A stretch of 64,000 nt of DNA, taken from the NCBI GenBank assembly GCA_963678255.2, contig CAXXTW010000001.1, positions 868,001-932,000 on the forward strand. Direction: 5' to 3'. The notes beneath the pieces are model-generated. The model was not told where the DNA came from, did no database searches, and saw only the letters and a list, made by a program, of their open reading frames with translations. Positions 26,166-35,200 of this stretch are shown piece by piece. The DNA is from G963678255 sp963678255 (lineage in GTDB: Bacteria; Cloacimonadota; Cloacimonadia; Cloacimonadales; WRIO01). Position numbers and translations under genes: made by a program. Position 1 is the stretch's first letter, and each line of letters begins with the position of its first letter.

Positions 26166-28637
26166 TTATTTCAGAATGATGAATTTACCAGCGACTTTAT
26201 GTCCTTCAGATTCAATCATATAGAAATAAATTCCACTACCTACTGTAGAACCTGTGGAGTTTTTACTATCCCAAAGAACTGAATGTTGACCTTTGGAATA
26301 ATTCTTATCTGCAATAGTTTTAACTAATTCACCTTTGATATTATAGATTTTCGTTTTTACATTAGCATCTTTTGCAATACTAAAACGGATTTTCGAAATA
26401 GCTTTTGAATTACTTCTTAGATTAACAGGATTTGGATAAAATTGTAAATCACTAATATTAGCTTGAACACCAGTATTTTGCATACGAATTTCATGCGAAA
26501 TAGGTGCAAAAACAGGGTAATCATAGCTAGCATCATAACTAGATATTCCAAGTTCATTTACAGCTTTGATAAAATATTGAATCCCATTATTCATTTTATT
26601 GGTATCTAAAGAGGCTTTGTAAGTGTTATCTCCATCTTTCTTCATTCTAACAATATTATAAACAAGCATACCCATTTCTCTATAATAGATATCAAGAGTA
26701 GGGTTTGATGCATTCTCTGTTAATGCTGTGACAGTAATTATGTTTGAACTTGTTTGTAGAGCTGTCGAGTTTAATATATTTGTAGATTGATAAGGCGCAA
26801 TAGCAAAGGAGAAAGGAACACGATCAGGATAAGTTGCAGGCAAAGTTTTTTGAACCTGACCATCAAAAGCGCTGAAATAATATTCAATACCTAAGCCTGT
26901 CATTACATTTGAAGGAAGGGTGTAAGAATAGGTGTCATTATTTCCTTTTATCATTTTAACTTGATTAAACTCTGTTTGACCGATAGCTCTCCAATATAGA
27001 CATACTTTCTGAACGAAAGGAAAAACTTGATCTTTTACTGTAACACTAAGTTCTTTGCTTTGATAATCATGTTGAGAAGCTTGATCATAAGAGCAGGTAA
27101 GGTCTGTACGACTAAGAGTTGGAGCAGAAAAAGGTAACCAGCTGTGATTATCTTCTGCGATTTGAGCACCATTAATAGCTTTAATATTAACTAAACGGCT
27201 TAATGGGCTGTCAAGAGAAGAATTTGAAGTATAATGAACTGAATAATTACTTGCGGAGGTTTCTTCAATTGTACTGAGAATTGAATTAAAATTCCAATAA
27301 ATATGGTGATAAGTTCCACCTGTAGCTTGAACTAAAGGCATATATTGAACAATCTGGTCAACATGATGTGTATCAAAAATTGCATGGACAGTAATGTTAT
27401 TAGGATTTAATCTGGAAGAAAGTAAATTCGACATTGTCCAATTAGTGACAGTATCACCTTCATGAGCCGTAGCATCTGTCATTAGGATAATCATCCTGTT
27501 TGATCCCACTCTCCAAGGATACTGTGCAGCATCAGCCATCGCACCAACTTGATTTTCTTTCCAATCTCCACCAGTGCCAATACCATTGACTCCGATATTT
27601 AAAGAATTTACTACTGTTTGCATTTGAGAAATCATAGTGCTGTCAAAAAAGGTAGCAGTATTATTGTTGTACATATAGAAAATATCACCAACTGCGACAA
27701 AACCAATATTATAATCGACACTATCAGTAATCATTGCGTTGATAAAACTAACCATATTAGCCTTTACAAAGTTAATTTCTGTAGCCATACTTCCAGTGCA
27801 ATCAAGTAAAAAAACAACATCAATCATTGTGCGTGTTCTTCTGTTTGCTGGGGCCATCACTGTTAAATTATTTGTTTGTGTTTCACCATTTTCAGTAATT
27901 ACAAAGTTTTCAGGAGTAAGATTTTTCACAAAACCATCGTTATTATTTACAGCAACATTAGCGTAAATAGAAGGGAATAAAGTGGTATCTAAGCTTGTTA
28001 TTCTAAGGTTAAGAGGATTTCTTTCCTGACAATTGATCGTAGTTTGATCAATGTACCAGCCAGAACCAGAAACACTGGCATCTGTTGCTAAGTTGAATAC
28101 TATTTGAATTTGTTTGCCTGCAAATTGAGTAAGATTTAACGAAGTGCGTCTCCATTGATTGCCACTGGTACCAGATCTTGAATCGATTCGATAACTGTTA
28201 GAACCTACCAAAATATCGACATAACCATAGTCATAATCATTTTCAAGCTCAAACCATTCATAGAAGGAAAGCTCAATATATTTCGAAGAAGGGAGATTAA
28301 TAGGAATACTTTTGACAGTTGAATTGTCATTGTTAGGATATAAACCGTTTAAATTTGTACCTAAACAGTTATTCCCTTCATAAGTACGAAGAGTACCTAC
28401 ATTGCCAGCACCTTTTTCCCAGCACCCATTAAATGTCCAATTGTTTTGATTCTCAAAATTGTCACTCCAAACAAGGTCAATTGCATCACTTTTCCCAGAG
28501 TTATCCAGTTTTGAATCTTTGATGTCAAGAGCTGGAATTGCATTGAATAAGCCTTTGGGGTAGTAGTTTTCCTGTAAGGCGAAGACAGTCATTGCTGTCA
28601 TCACAAAAAATAAAATCAGCATTGTTTTCCTGACCAT
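26166..28637 (-). CDS. vWA-domain surface protein with jelly-roll N-terminus and T9SS sorting domain
   Basis: An 823-residue secreted protein. Signal peptide MVRKTMLILFFVMTAMTVFA; ~50-205 is a MAM/choice-of-anchor J jelly-roll (SDNFENQNNWTFNGCWEKG, SGSGWYIDQTTINC); ~270-450 is a vWA domain with an intact MIDAS start (FLLDCTGSM) and MILMTDATAHEGD. Fn3-like or beta regions follow to ~730, then a T9SS type A domain (FYPNPVN, IYNIKGELVKTI, SGIYFYM, GKFIILK). It should be displayed on the surface through the T9SS and bind proteins or metal. It begins a three-gene minus-strand group (gaps of 12 and 19 bp). Confidence 0.82.
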   Translation of the reverse strand: MVRKTMLILFFVMTAMTVFALQENYYPKGLFNAIPALDIKDSKLDNSGKSDAIDLVWSDNFENQNNWTFNGCWEKGAGNVGTLRTYEGNNCLGTNLNGLYPNNDNSTVKSIPINLPSSKYIELSFYEWFELENDYDYGYVDILVGSNSYRIDSRSGTSGNQWRRTSLNLTQFAGKQIQIVFNLATDASVSGSGWYIDQTTINCQERNPLNLRITSLDTTLFPSIYANVAVNNNDGFVKNLTPENFVITENGETQTNNLTVMAPANRRTRTMIDVVFLLDCTGSMATEINFVKANMVSFINAMITDSVDYNIGFVAVGDIFYMYNNNTATFFDSTMISQMQTVVNSLNIGVNGIGTGGDWKENQVGAMADAAQYPWRVGSNRMIILMTDATAHEGDTVTNWTMSNLLSSRLNPNNITVHAIFDTHHVDQIVQYMPLVQATGGTYHHIYWNFNSILSTIEETSASNYSVHYTSNSSLDSPLSRLVNIKAINGAQIAEDNHSWLPFSAPTLSRTDLTCSYDQASQHDYQSKELSVTVKDQVFPFVQKVCLYWRAIGQTEFNQVKMIKGNNDTYSYTLPSNVMTGLGIEYYFSAFDGQVQKTLPATYPDRVPFSFAIAPYQSTNILNSTALQTSSNIITVTALTENASNPTLDIYYREMGMLVYNIVRMKKDGDNTYKASLDTNKMNNGIQYFIKAVNELGISSYDASYDYPVFAPISHEIRMQNTGVQANISDLQFYPNPVNLRSNSKAISKIRFSIAKDANVKTKIYNIKGELVKTIADKNYSKGQHSVLWDSKNSTGSTVGSGIYFYMIESEGHKVAGKFIILK

Positions 28638-28683
28638 ATTTCCTCCACTTTTATATATTTTTACACTTATACTATTTTAATTA

Positions 28684-28713
28684 AAAATAGACAAATAGAC
28701 ACGTTTTTGTCAA
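28684..28713 (-). promoter_or_regulatory. Promoter of the vWA group
   Basis: On the minus strand TTGACA (28713-28708) and TATTTT (28689-28684) are 18 bp apart, about 47 bp before the ATG of the vWA gene. Confidence 0.6.
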
Positions 28714-28719
28714 TGATTT

Positions 28720-29116
28720 TTTTTAGTTTTTTTCTTTCTATATTGAGATTTAAAAAATTACTATTTTTTTTGATGTAAAAATATTAAAAAAATATGATTA
28801 AATCGTCTTTTGTTCTGCAAATAGAACGACCTACCTGCATGATAAGCTTAAAGAAAAATTGATCCTGTTTTTATACCAAGCTCCAAGCAAGCAGTAAGCT
28901 ATCAGTTAAAGATCAGAAGAATCCAGATGAATGACTTTAACCAGAATTTACTCTAAGAGATGAAAGCTAGGGTAATAATATAAAAAAGTGATATGTAAGA
29001 TAACTATGATCTTTTTTCTCAAAAATCTCAAGTCTGAGTACCTTATATGTAATGTGATAAAGAAATTGAATAGAATTGTTTATTTTTATTTATTTCAAGA
29101 AGTTAAAAAATTTCGC
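28720..29116. other. AT-rich intergenic region, no gene seen
   Basis: About 400 bp between the divergent vWA and HU promoters. I see a small hairpin GTTCTgcaaatAGAAC (28812-28827) and nothing else. TTGACA at 29117 is a possible -35 for the HU gene, but no good -10 stands at the right distance (AAATAC and TACGAG are the nearest). Confidence 0.45.
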
Positions 29117-29191
29117 TTGACATTGATAAGGGTTTAAAAAAAAATACGAGATTCATAAGGATAAAAAATAATATGAGATAAGGAGAATCAA

Positions 29192-29485
29192 ATGACGAAA
29201 GCTGATTTAGTGAAACAAATCGCAAGCGATACAGGAATCTACCGTAAAGACGTGGCACAGATCGTCGATTCTTTTTTAGAGACCGTAAAAGAAAAGATGA
29301 AAGAAGGAAATCACATTGAGATTCGCGGTTTTGGTACTTTTAAGTTAAAGACCCGTAAACCTCGTGTTGGACGTAATCCTAAGACTGATGAAAAAGTTCC
29401 TGTTCCTGAAAGATTAGTCCCTACTTTCAAATTCTCTAGAGAATTCAAGATGGACATCATCAAAACCGGAAAAGCTGAAGTGTAA
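29192..29485 (+). CDS. hup: HU-family DNA-binding protein
   Basis: A 97-residue histone-like protein that bends DNA as a dimer. Marks: TKADLVKQIASDTGI, VDSFLETVKEKMKEG, IEIRGFGTFKLKTRKPRVGR and NPKTDEKVPVPERLVPTFKF. The beta-ribbon arm (RKPRVGRNPKTDEKV) with its conserved Arg-Asn-Pro tip is intact. Family length is 90-100. The site AAGGAG fits ATG 29192. The small Cys-Lys-rich ORF 12 bp downstream is in the same transcript, ending at a terminator. It is a nucleoid or gene-organising protein. Confidence 0.93.
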   Translation: MTKADLVKQIASDTGIYRKDVAQIVDSFLETVKEKMKEGNHIEIRGFGTFKLKTRKPRVGRNPKTDEKVPVPERLVPTFKFSREFKMDIIKTGKAEV

Positions 29486-29497
29486 ATAGGAGGAACA

Positions 29498-29593
29498 ATG
29501 CCTTGCGGGAAAAAAAGAAAACGCCATAAAATTGCTACCCACAAACGCAAAAAAAGACTTAGGAAAAATCGTCATAAAAAAAGGATTAGGTAA
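29498..29593 (+). CDS. 31-residue AURKAIP1/COX24-domain protein (ribosomal-like)
   Basis: A very short coding region starting MPCGKKRKRHKIATHKRKKR and ending KKRIR. AGGAGG precedes the ATG at a perfect distance. It is Lys/Arg-rich with almost no acidic residues, and the RKRHKIATHKRKKR pattern is that of the PF08213 (COX24_C/AURKAIP1) family. Small proteins of this type are annotated in Bacteroidota genomes, and mitochondrial relatives are small-subunit ribosomal proteins. It follows HU by 12 bp, then a terminator. Ribosomal binding is inferred from the family. Confidence 0.82.
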   Translation: MPCGKKRKRHKIATHKRKKRLRKNRHKKRIR

Positions 29594-29625
29594 TCTGTTC
29601 TTTTTTTAGAATAAATAAGTATTTT

Positions 29626-29653
29626 AACTCCGGAATGAAATCCGGAGTTTTTT
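29626..29653 (+). terminator. Terminator after HU and the small basic protein
   Basis: AACTCCGGA (29626-29634) pairs with TCCGGAGTT (29641-29649) around ATGAAA, followed by a T run. Confidence 0.87.
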
Positions 29654-29973
29654 ATTATCAATAAGAGAATTCGTGAATTACAAAATAATTAGCATATTAT
29701 AACAATTTTGTTCAAGTTTGACAAAAATGTTTTAAATAAATAAACAAGCAATCAAGGATATAACATAAAAGTAACTTCTAAAAAAGAAGAGCTACCTCGT
29801 GATTTGTCAAGCTATCACGTATAAAAGAAGAATAATTGTAAAAACAAACCTTTTTTATCAATTTATTCATAATCTATTGAAAACAGATGAGTTAATATCT
29901 ATAGCCAAGGATGCCTACAATGTTTGGCACAATACTTTCTAATTATAAAGAAAAAATAGTTTGAGGGATCTAT
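29654..29973. other. Intergenic region, no gene seen
   Basis: About 320 bp of AT-rich sequence. I see no gene and no confident promoter. AGCTACCTCGTGATTTGTCAAG (29790) is the only GC-richer patch. The next gene's ATG is preceded by TTTGAGGGATC. Confidence 0.4.
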
Positions 29974-31401
29974 ATGAAAAAGGTGTTTTTGATTATAAGT
30001 TGTTTGATAATTTTTCTAGTATTAAAAGCTGTCTCTTATCAGGAATACAATCCTAATGATGATAGATTTAGGGTTTTAGCATTAGAAAAAGCAAAAATTC
30101 GCATGGAACAATCCGAAAGAGAATGGCAAAACGCTAAAGAGTTATTTGAAAAAAAATACATCTCTCAAACTGAGTATAAAGAATATGAACTTCAATATAA
30201 AAATGACAAAATTAATTATGAACAATACATGTTATCGGTGATTTATGATAAGCCTCATATTAGCGTTGTCTCAGCTTATAAAACACAAACTGAAGATGGC
30301 AGAATCCAAGTACAATTAACATTAGCCAATACATCAGGCGGGAATTTTGCTATAGAAGAAAAGGCAATGGAAGGCATTAAAGAGGGAAAACTCTCTCCAA
30401 CTATGATGTACAATGTCTATGTCTCTTTGTTGGATGAACAAAACTCAATTATTTCACAACCTTATGAATATTATATTAAATCATTAGGGTTTAATGAGAA
30501 GAAAAATCTTTCTTTCTTCCTTTTAAAAGATATGGATGCGGTTACTGTTTCTGTTAATTATGGAGATAAGATAACAGAAAAACGCATCTATTTAAAAAGA
30601 AAAGGCACTTCAAACAATTTATCCATAACCCCTGATTTTTACGCTCAGGAGGTTCAAATTGGGGCAACTGCAGTCTTTAGACTAGCCTTAGAGTTTTATG
30701 GGGAAGGAAAGCAAAATCTCATCCCTATGATAGAGAATTTACCCTCAGGATTTACTTGGTCGATTGCAAATGAATCAAATGCCGTCACTCTTTCTGATAT
30801 TATGTTTTCCCCGGCTAATGCACAACAACGATTTATGTTACAAATCAATATACCTGAGAAATCAGAAGATAATTTTGAATTGGATAAAGCCATTGCTTTT
30901 CGTTTTAGCTTACAAAACAGAAACGGAGAGATTGCCGGATATTCAGATTTGCAGATCACACCCTCTGGAAAAGCCGAAATCATTTCTTCATTAGACAATT
31001 TGTATTATAAAACAGTTAAAGGTAAAGAGATTATAATTGAACCTTTAATCATTGAAAATAAGGGAATTAAGACAATAACCAATATCAGTCATTCCATTAT
31101 ATTACCTCCAGGTTGGGAATATAAAATCATTCCAGAAACAATCGTAAAAATTGACCCTCAACAAAAAATTAAATTAAAAGTCATTATTATCCCTTCAAAA
31201 AGCACTTCCGCTGGGATATATGAATTGAAAATTAAAACTCAAGGCAAAAATGTAGAAAAATTAATTTCCTCTCAAGAACAACAAATTAAAATCGAAATTC
31301 AGGAAAAAACAAATGTGTTCTTTATAATATTTCTAATACTTCTCAGTATTGGAGTCGTTCTTGGTTTAATCTATGGAATGATAAAAATTTCTAAAAATTA
31401 G
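29974..31401 (+). CDS. Membrane-anchored exported protein with coiled coil and NEW3-like domains
   Basis: A 475-residue protein: signal sequence (1-20), charged coiled-coil helix (~30-95, EKAKIRMEQSEREWQNAKEL), two or three immunoglobulin-like beta domains of the COG1470/NEW3 kind (INIPEKSEDNFELDK, IILPPGWEYKIIPETI) and a C-terminal membrane helix (VFFIIFLILLSIGVVLGLIY). Such periplasmic partners often precede ABC-2 export genes. Here it is followed after 8 bp by the two permease genes and then the ATPase, so it is probably a subunit of that system. No enzyme motif is visible. Confidence 0.7.
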   Translation: MKKVFLIISCLIIFLVLKAVSYQEYNPNDDRFRVLALEKAKIRMEQSEREWQNAKELFEKKYISQTEYKEYELQYKNDKINYEQYMLSVIYDKPHISVVSAYKTQTEDGRIQVQLTLANTSGGNFAIEEKAMEGIKEGKLSPTMMYNVYVSLLDEQNSIISQPYEYYIKSLGFNEKKNLSFFLLKDMDAVTVSVNYGDKITEKRIYLKRKGTSNNLSITPDFYAQEVQIGATAVFRLALEFYGEGKQNLIPMIENLPSGFTWSIANESNAVTLSDIMFSPANAQQRFMLQINIPEKSEDNFELDKAIAFRFSLQNRNGEIAGYSDLQITPSGKAEIISSLDNLYYKTVKGKEIIIEPLIIENKGIKTITNISHSIILPPGWEYKIIPETIVKIDPQQKIKLKVIIIPSKSTSAGIYELKIKTQGKNVEKLISSQEQQIKIEIQEKTNVFFIIFLILLSIGVVLGLIYGMIKISKN

Positions 31402-31409
31402 GAGAGATT

Positions 31410-32930
31410 ATGTTGAAAGAATTGTTAATTCACGAGATTAAGAACCTTTTAAGAAGTAAAAGAGTGATTTGGTCAATCAGTATCTTTATTGTATTATTCT
31501 TTATTATTTTTTCAATACGTTTTCAAGATTTTAAAATAAGACAACAAAATACTATTGTCAATCAGGATATCATTGTAAAATCAGAAGATATGGAGAAAAA
31601 TTACAGTATGCTCAAAACCTCTGCAGTTCATCCTCCCGTTCTCTTTTCAATTTATCATGAAGGATCCTTTGTAAGAAGTGGTCATGTGATAGATAATAGC
31701 ATTTTTGAACAACTAGACTACACAGAAGCCGGATACTCAGAGCCAGACAGATATTTTAAAGATAATATCAAAATGGATATTACAATATTAATAACCTTCT
31801 TTTTATCGTTATTTGTTTTGTTGAACACCTTTGACAGTATTAATTTTGAGAAGCAGGCAGGCACTCTGCGCTTATTAACAACTTTTCCAGTAAAAAGAAC
31901 AGAGTATTTAGCAGGGAAAATAATTGGTATGTTTTTATTTGTTACGGTAGTTTTAGGACTTCCCTATCTTTTAAGCTTTATTGTTTTGGTAATAACTTTC
32001 CCTTCACTCATAAGCGTTTCATTTATTTTGCAATATCTCTTATATTTTCTTTTTGCAGAATTATTTATCGTTGTATTCATTCTTTTAGGTACTCTTTGCT
32101 CTCTATTGACTCACTCTATGCGCAAGTCCTTAGCCTACGTTTTACTGATTTGGCTTATGTCAGTTTTAATCTTACCCATATTAACTGGTATTGTTTCTGA
32201 GCCCTTTTTAAGATTAGCTAAAATAAATAAAAAAAGTCAAAACATTCAAGCTCAAATATATGATAATTATAAGAAAATTAGCAATTTTGACGAAAAATAT
32301 CCAGCTGAAAAAGCACCTTGGAATGGACCTCATATGATCTGGAATGGATGGGTATTAAATAATCTGAGATTGTTTGTAATTGAACCAATGGCTGTCAGAC
32401 ATAGTGAATACCTATATAACTATTATAAAGGACCCTTTCAGTTGATCAGGAAAAATGAACAATTAAGACTCGAAAGAGAAAAAAATGATAACTGGTATCC
32501 CAGAAATGAGTATCTGATAAACTTCTTTAATCCTGTAACCCAGTTTAGCTCTATTGCTGAAAACATAAGCGGAAGCTCTGATGAAGAGTATTGGACTTTT
32601 TTAAAAGAAGGAATTCGACTTAGAGATAAGCTGATTGATCAAGGCGTGAATGAGAAGTGGCTATTTAATAAATCGTATTATGCAATTGTCGATACATCCT
32701 ATCAATTTACTGACGATACAATCTTTACTTCCATGCAACAGGTAAATGATCTTGTATCAAAAAGACACTTTCAATTCAAAAGACCTTTCTATGAAAAATA
32801 TCAAAATAATGAAATTAATTTTGGAAGTATGATCAAAAGAACTCTCAATCAATTTATTATCCTTTTGTTTATGATCATAGTTTTATCCGCCATTTCAGTC
32901 AATCAAATCAAAAAATATGATGTACGGTAG
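31410..32930 (+). CDS. ABC-2 type transporter permease
   Basis: A 506-residue membrane protein with an N-terminal transmembrane helix, a large external loop (~45-125), and a block of five or six helices (~130-270) containing FEKQAGTLRLLTTFPVKRTEYLAGKI, the usual 'E..GT...L...P' motif of ABC-2 permeases. A second long external part (~290-470) precedes a last helix (IILLFMIIVLSAISVNQIKK). Together with the next gene it forms the two membrane subunits of an exporter energised by the ATPase at 34.4 kb. Substrate unknown. Similar pairs occur in copper-enzyme maturation (NosFY) and gliding (GldFG) loci. Confidence 0.8.
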   Translation: MLKELLIHEIKNLLRSKRVIWSISIFIVLFFIIFSIRFQDFKIRQQNTIVNQDIIVKSEDMEKNYSMLKTSAVHPPVLFSIYHEGSFVRSGHVIDNSIFEQLDYTEAGYSEPDRYFKDNIKMDITILITFFLSLFVLLNTFDSINFEKQAGTLRLLTTFPVKRTEYLAGKIIGMFLFVTVVLGLPYLLSFIVLVITFPSLISVSFILQYLLYFLFAELFIVVFILLGTLCSLLTHSMRKSLAYVLLIWLMSVLILPILTGIVSEPFLRLAKINKKSQNIQAQIYDNYKKISNFDEKYPAEKAPWNGPHMIWNGWVLNNLRLFVIEPMAVRHSEYLYNYYKGPFQLIRKNEQLRLEREKNDNWYPRNEYLINFFNPVTQFSSIAENISGSSDEEYWTFLKEGIRLRDKLIDQGVNEKWLFNKSYYAIVDTSYQFTDDTIFTSMQQVNDLVSKRHFQFKRPFYEKYQNNEINFGSMIKRTLNQFIILLFMIIVLSAISVNQIKKYDVR

Positions 32931-32936
32931 GTGATT

Positions 32937-34364
32937 ATGCTATTAGCAATGATTAAAAAAGATATTAAGCTTCACATGAAAGATTTCCAGTTTCAAATCA
33001 TGTTTATTGTTTGTCTTTCCTTATTTTTAATAACAGGGTATCGTTCAACTGGAAATTGGAAAGGACTTCAAGAGGAATATCAGTCAAATGTTAGTAATTG
33101 CCAGGCTAAGAATTCCAAGTATATAAACAATATGATGGCTTCTTTACAAAGTGCTTTTATCTATTATTTGGATGAACCGAACAGTAGTTTATTGGTCTCT
33201 AACACTTCCGGATATCCCACTGGATATTATTCTAGTATGACAGTTAATAAACCTCAAAGATATGATGTACACACTCCATATAAATCATTTTTCCGATTAA
33301 ACTGGCTCTATATCATTGGAGTTTTGGGAAGTCTGATGGCATTACTCTTTAGTTATGATGTCATATCGAGAGAAAAACAAAATGGAACCTTTCGCCTAAT
33401 GATTGTTGATGGAGTCAGTCGTATCAATGTCGTATTAAGTAAGTTTATTGCGATATTTTTCCTATTTATCATAGCAATGGTTCCTGGAATACTACTCAGT
33501 GTATTAACTTTTTCTTTAATGACTGGTCTTTTTAGTTGGTCCTTAATTATGAAGTTTATCATGTTTTTGGCAATCTGCTTACCATTTATCTCTTTCTTTA
33601 TATTATGCGGACTGCTTATATCAACCGGGAAAAATTATAGGAATAATATTATTGTGACCATGACTCTTTGGTTACTTTTCATTATCATTATCCCTGAAAG
33701 TGCTTCCATTATTGGAAAACAAGCAGTAAAAGTAAAAACAGACACAGAATATAGAAATGAAATTTCAACTGCCAGAAATCAGGCTTATGATAAATGGTAT
33801 GAAATTGCCGGAGGGGATAAAGTTGATTTCAATTCAGTGGCTGGTAATATGAATTTAAAAGATGGATTGAGAGCCAAAGGTTTTCATGAAATGAGTGTAG
33901 TGGATGCTCAAATATTTAATAAACAAAGCTTAGATTTGTTCAAGCAGAAGGAATTTATCCAAAAAGTCAGTTCCTTCTCACCTTTTGGTTTATTAGATAA
34001 TATGACTGAAGTAATTCTTGAAATGGGTTATTTCAGATTCAGAAATATTCTTAAGCAATTTGGAGAGAGACAATCTCAAGTTGAGAAAAGTTTTATTGAA
34101 ATAGATCGTCAAGATCCTCGCAGTGTTCATTTGTTTTACTCAGGAGCCAGTGGAGATACCGGAACACTAAGCAATGAAGGTTTGGTTGCTTTTACAACAC
34201 AAAGCTATCCTAAACCTGAACAATTAATAATCACCCAATATAGAGAAACATCATGGAGTGAAAAATTAAGAATCATCTTGATACCTTTGTTAATTCTGAT
34301 TGGAATGAACCTACTGTTGTGGCTATTATTGACTTTAAAAATGAAAAACTTTGATGTAAGATAG
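32937..34364 (+). CDS. ABC-2 type transporter permease
   Basis: A 475-residue paralogue-like partner of the preceding permease. ATG 32937 is preferred over the GTG two codons upstream because it has AGGTGA at the right spacing. It has the same layout: first helix, external loop, helix block around FSYDVISREKQNGTFRLMIV (the 'REKQ.GT' motif), an extended external region (~290-430) and a last helix (LLILIGMNLLLWLLLTLKMK). It ends FDVR, as does the upstream permease (YDVR). The ATPase gene begins 16 bp later. The two permeases probably form a heterodimer. Confidence 0.8.
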   Translation: MLLAMIKKDIKLHMKDFQFQIMFIVCLSLFLITGYRSTGNWKGLQEEYQSNVSNCQAKNSKYINNMMASLQSAFIYYLDEPNSSLLVSNTSGYPTGYYSSMTVNKPQRYDVHTPYKSFFRLNWLYIIGVLGSLMALLFSYDVISREKQNGTFRLMIVDGVSRINVVLSKFIAIFFLFIIAMVPGILLSVLTFSLMTGLFSWSLIMKFIMFLAICLPFISFFILCGLLISTGKNYRNNIIVTMTLWLLFIIIIPESASIIGKQAVKVKTDTEYRNEISTARNQAYDKWYEIAGGDKVDFNSVAGNMNLKDGLRAKGFHEMSVVDAQIFNKQSLDLFKQKEFIQKVSSFSPFGLLDNMTEVILEMGYFRFRNILKQFGERQSQVEKSFIEIDRQDPRSVHLFYSGASGDTGTLSNEGLVAFTTQSYPKPEQLIITQYRETSWSEKLRIILIPLLILIGMNLLLWLLLTLKMKNFDVR

Positions 34365-34380
34365 TAAAAGGAGGATAAAA

Positions 34381-35097
34381 ATGTTAAAGATAAAGAATCT
34401 GAGTAAACGATATGAAGATGGCAAATTAGCTTTAAATAGTATTAATTTAGAAATTAAAGCTAATGAAATGTTTATTTTGCTTGGGGCAAATGGAGCTGGA
34501 AAATCTACAACAATAAACCTTATCTGCGGATTCATTCCTCCTACCTCAGGAGAAATTGAGATCTGTGGAATAGATGCATTAAAAGATCCATTAGAAGCTA
34601 GAAAAAAGATAGCTTATCTTTCAGAGAATGTAATGCTTTATGATAATTTTACAGGTTATCAGAATTTGGCTTTTTTTAACAGACTCTCTGGTAAAAATCA
34701 TACAAAACAAGAATTAGAAAACTTACTGCGAGACATAGGATTACAAGAAGATTTTATTCATAAACACACCTCCACTTATTCAAAAGGGATGCGTCAGAAG
34801 GCTGGTATTGCCATAGCAATGGTTAAAGACGCTGATGTTATTATTATGGATGAACCCTTTTCAGGATTAGATCCCAAAGCTGCCTTTGACTTTCAGAATC
34901 TGTTAATGAGTTTAAAAGAAAAAGGGAAAGCTATCTTAATGTCAACCCATGATGTCTTTCGTGCAAAAGAGATGGCAGATACCGTAGGCATTATGAAAGA
35001 TAGTGTTTTAGTTATGACAAAAAGCCGAGAAGAGCTTGAATATGAAGATTTACAAAAACTTTATCTTGACTATATGGAAGGTCGAATTACAGTTTAA
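34381..35097 (+). CDS. ABC transporter ATPase of the same exporter
   Basis: A 238-residue ATPase. Walker A GANGAGKSTTINL (~37), Q-loop AYLSENVMLYDNF, a signature in the form YSKGMRQKAGIAIAM (the LSGGQ is degenerate as SKGMRQ, common for ABC-2 exporters), Walker B DVIIMDEPFSGLDP and switch His of STHDVFR. It lies 16 bp after the second permease. The neighbouring NtrC-type pair starts about 100 bp downstream on the same strand, but I see no regulatory link in the sequence. Likely to energise export of an unknown substrate. Confidence 0.88.
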   Translation: MLKIKNLSKRYEDGKLALNSINLEIKANEMFILLGANGAGKSTTINLICGFIPPTSGEIEICGIDALKDPLEARKKIAYLSENVMLYDNFTGYQNLAFFNRLSGKNHTKQELENLLRDIGLQEDFIHKHTSTYSKGMRQKAGIAIAMVKDADVIIMDEPFSGLDPKAAFDFQNLLMSLKEKGKAILMSTHDVFRAKEMADTVGIMKDSVLVMTKSREELEYEDLQKLYLDYMEGRITV

Positions 35098-35200
35098 ATT
35101 TAAAAGAATAATAACATATAATGTGTTTGTGTAAATACTGAATAACTCATTCAGTACAAATTTTCAGAAAAGCATTAATGTTTAAATATCAGGAGATCTA

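Noticed and set aside
28638..29191. Possible tRNA or small RNA gene in the AT-rich gap
   Set aside because: No T-loop (GTTCGAA) or acceptor-stem pairing; only a small hairpin found.
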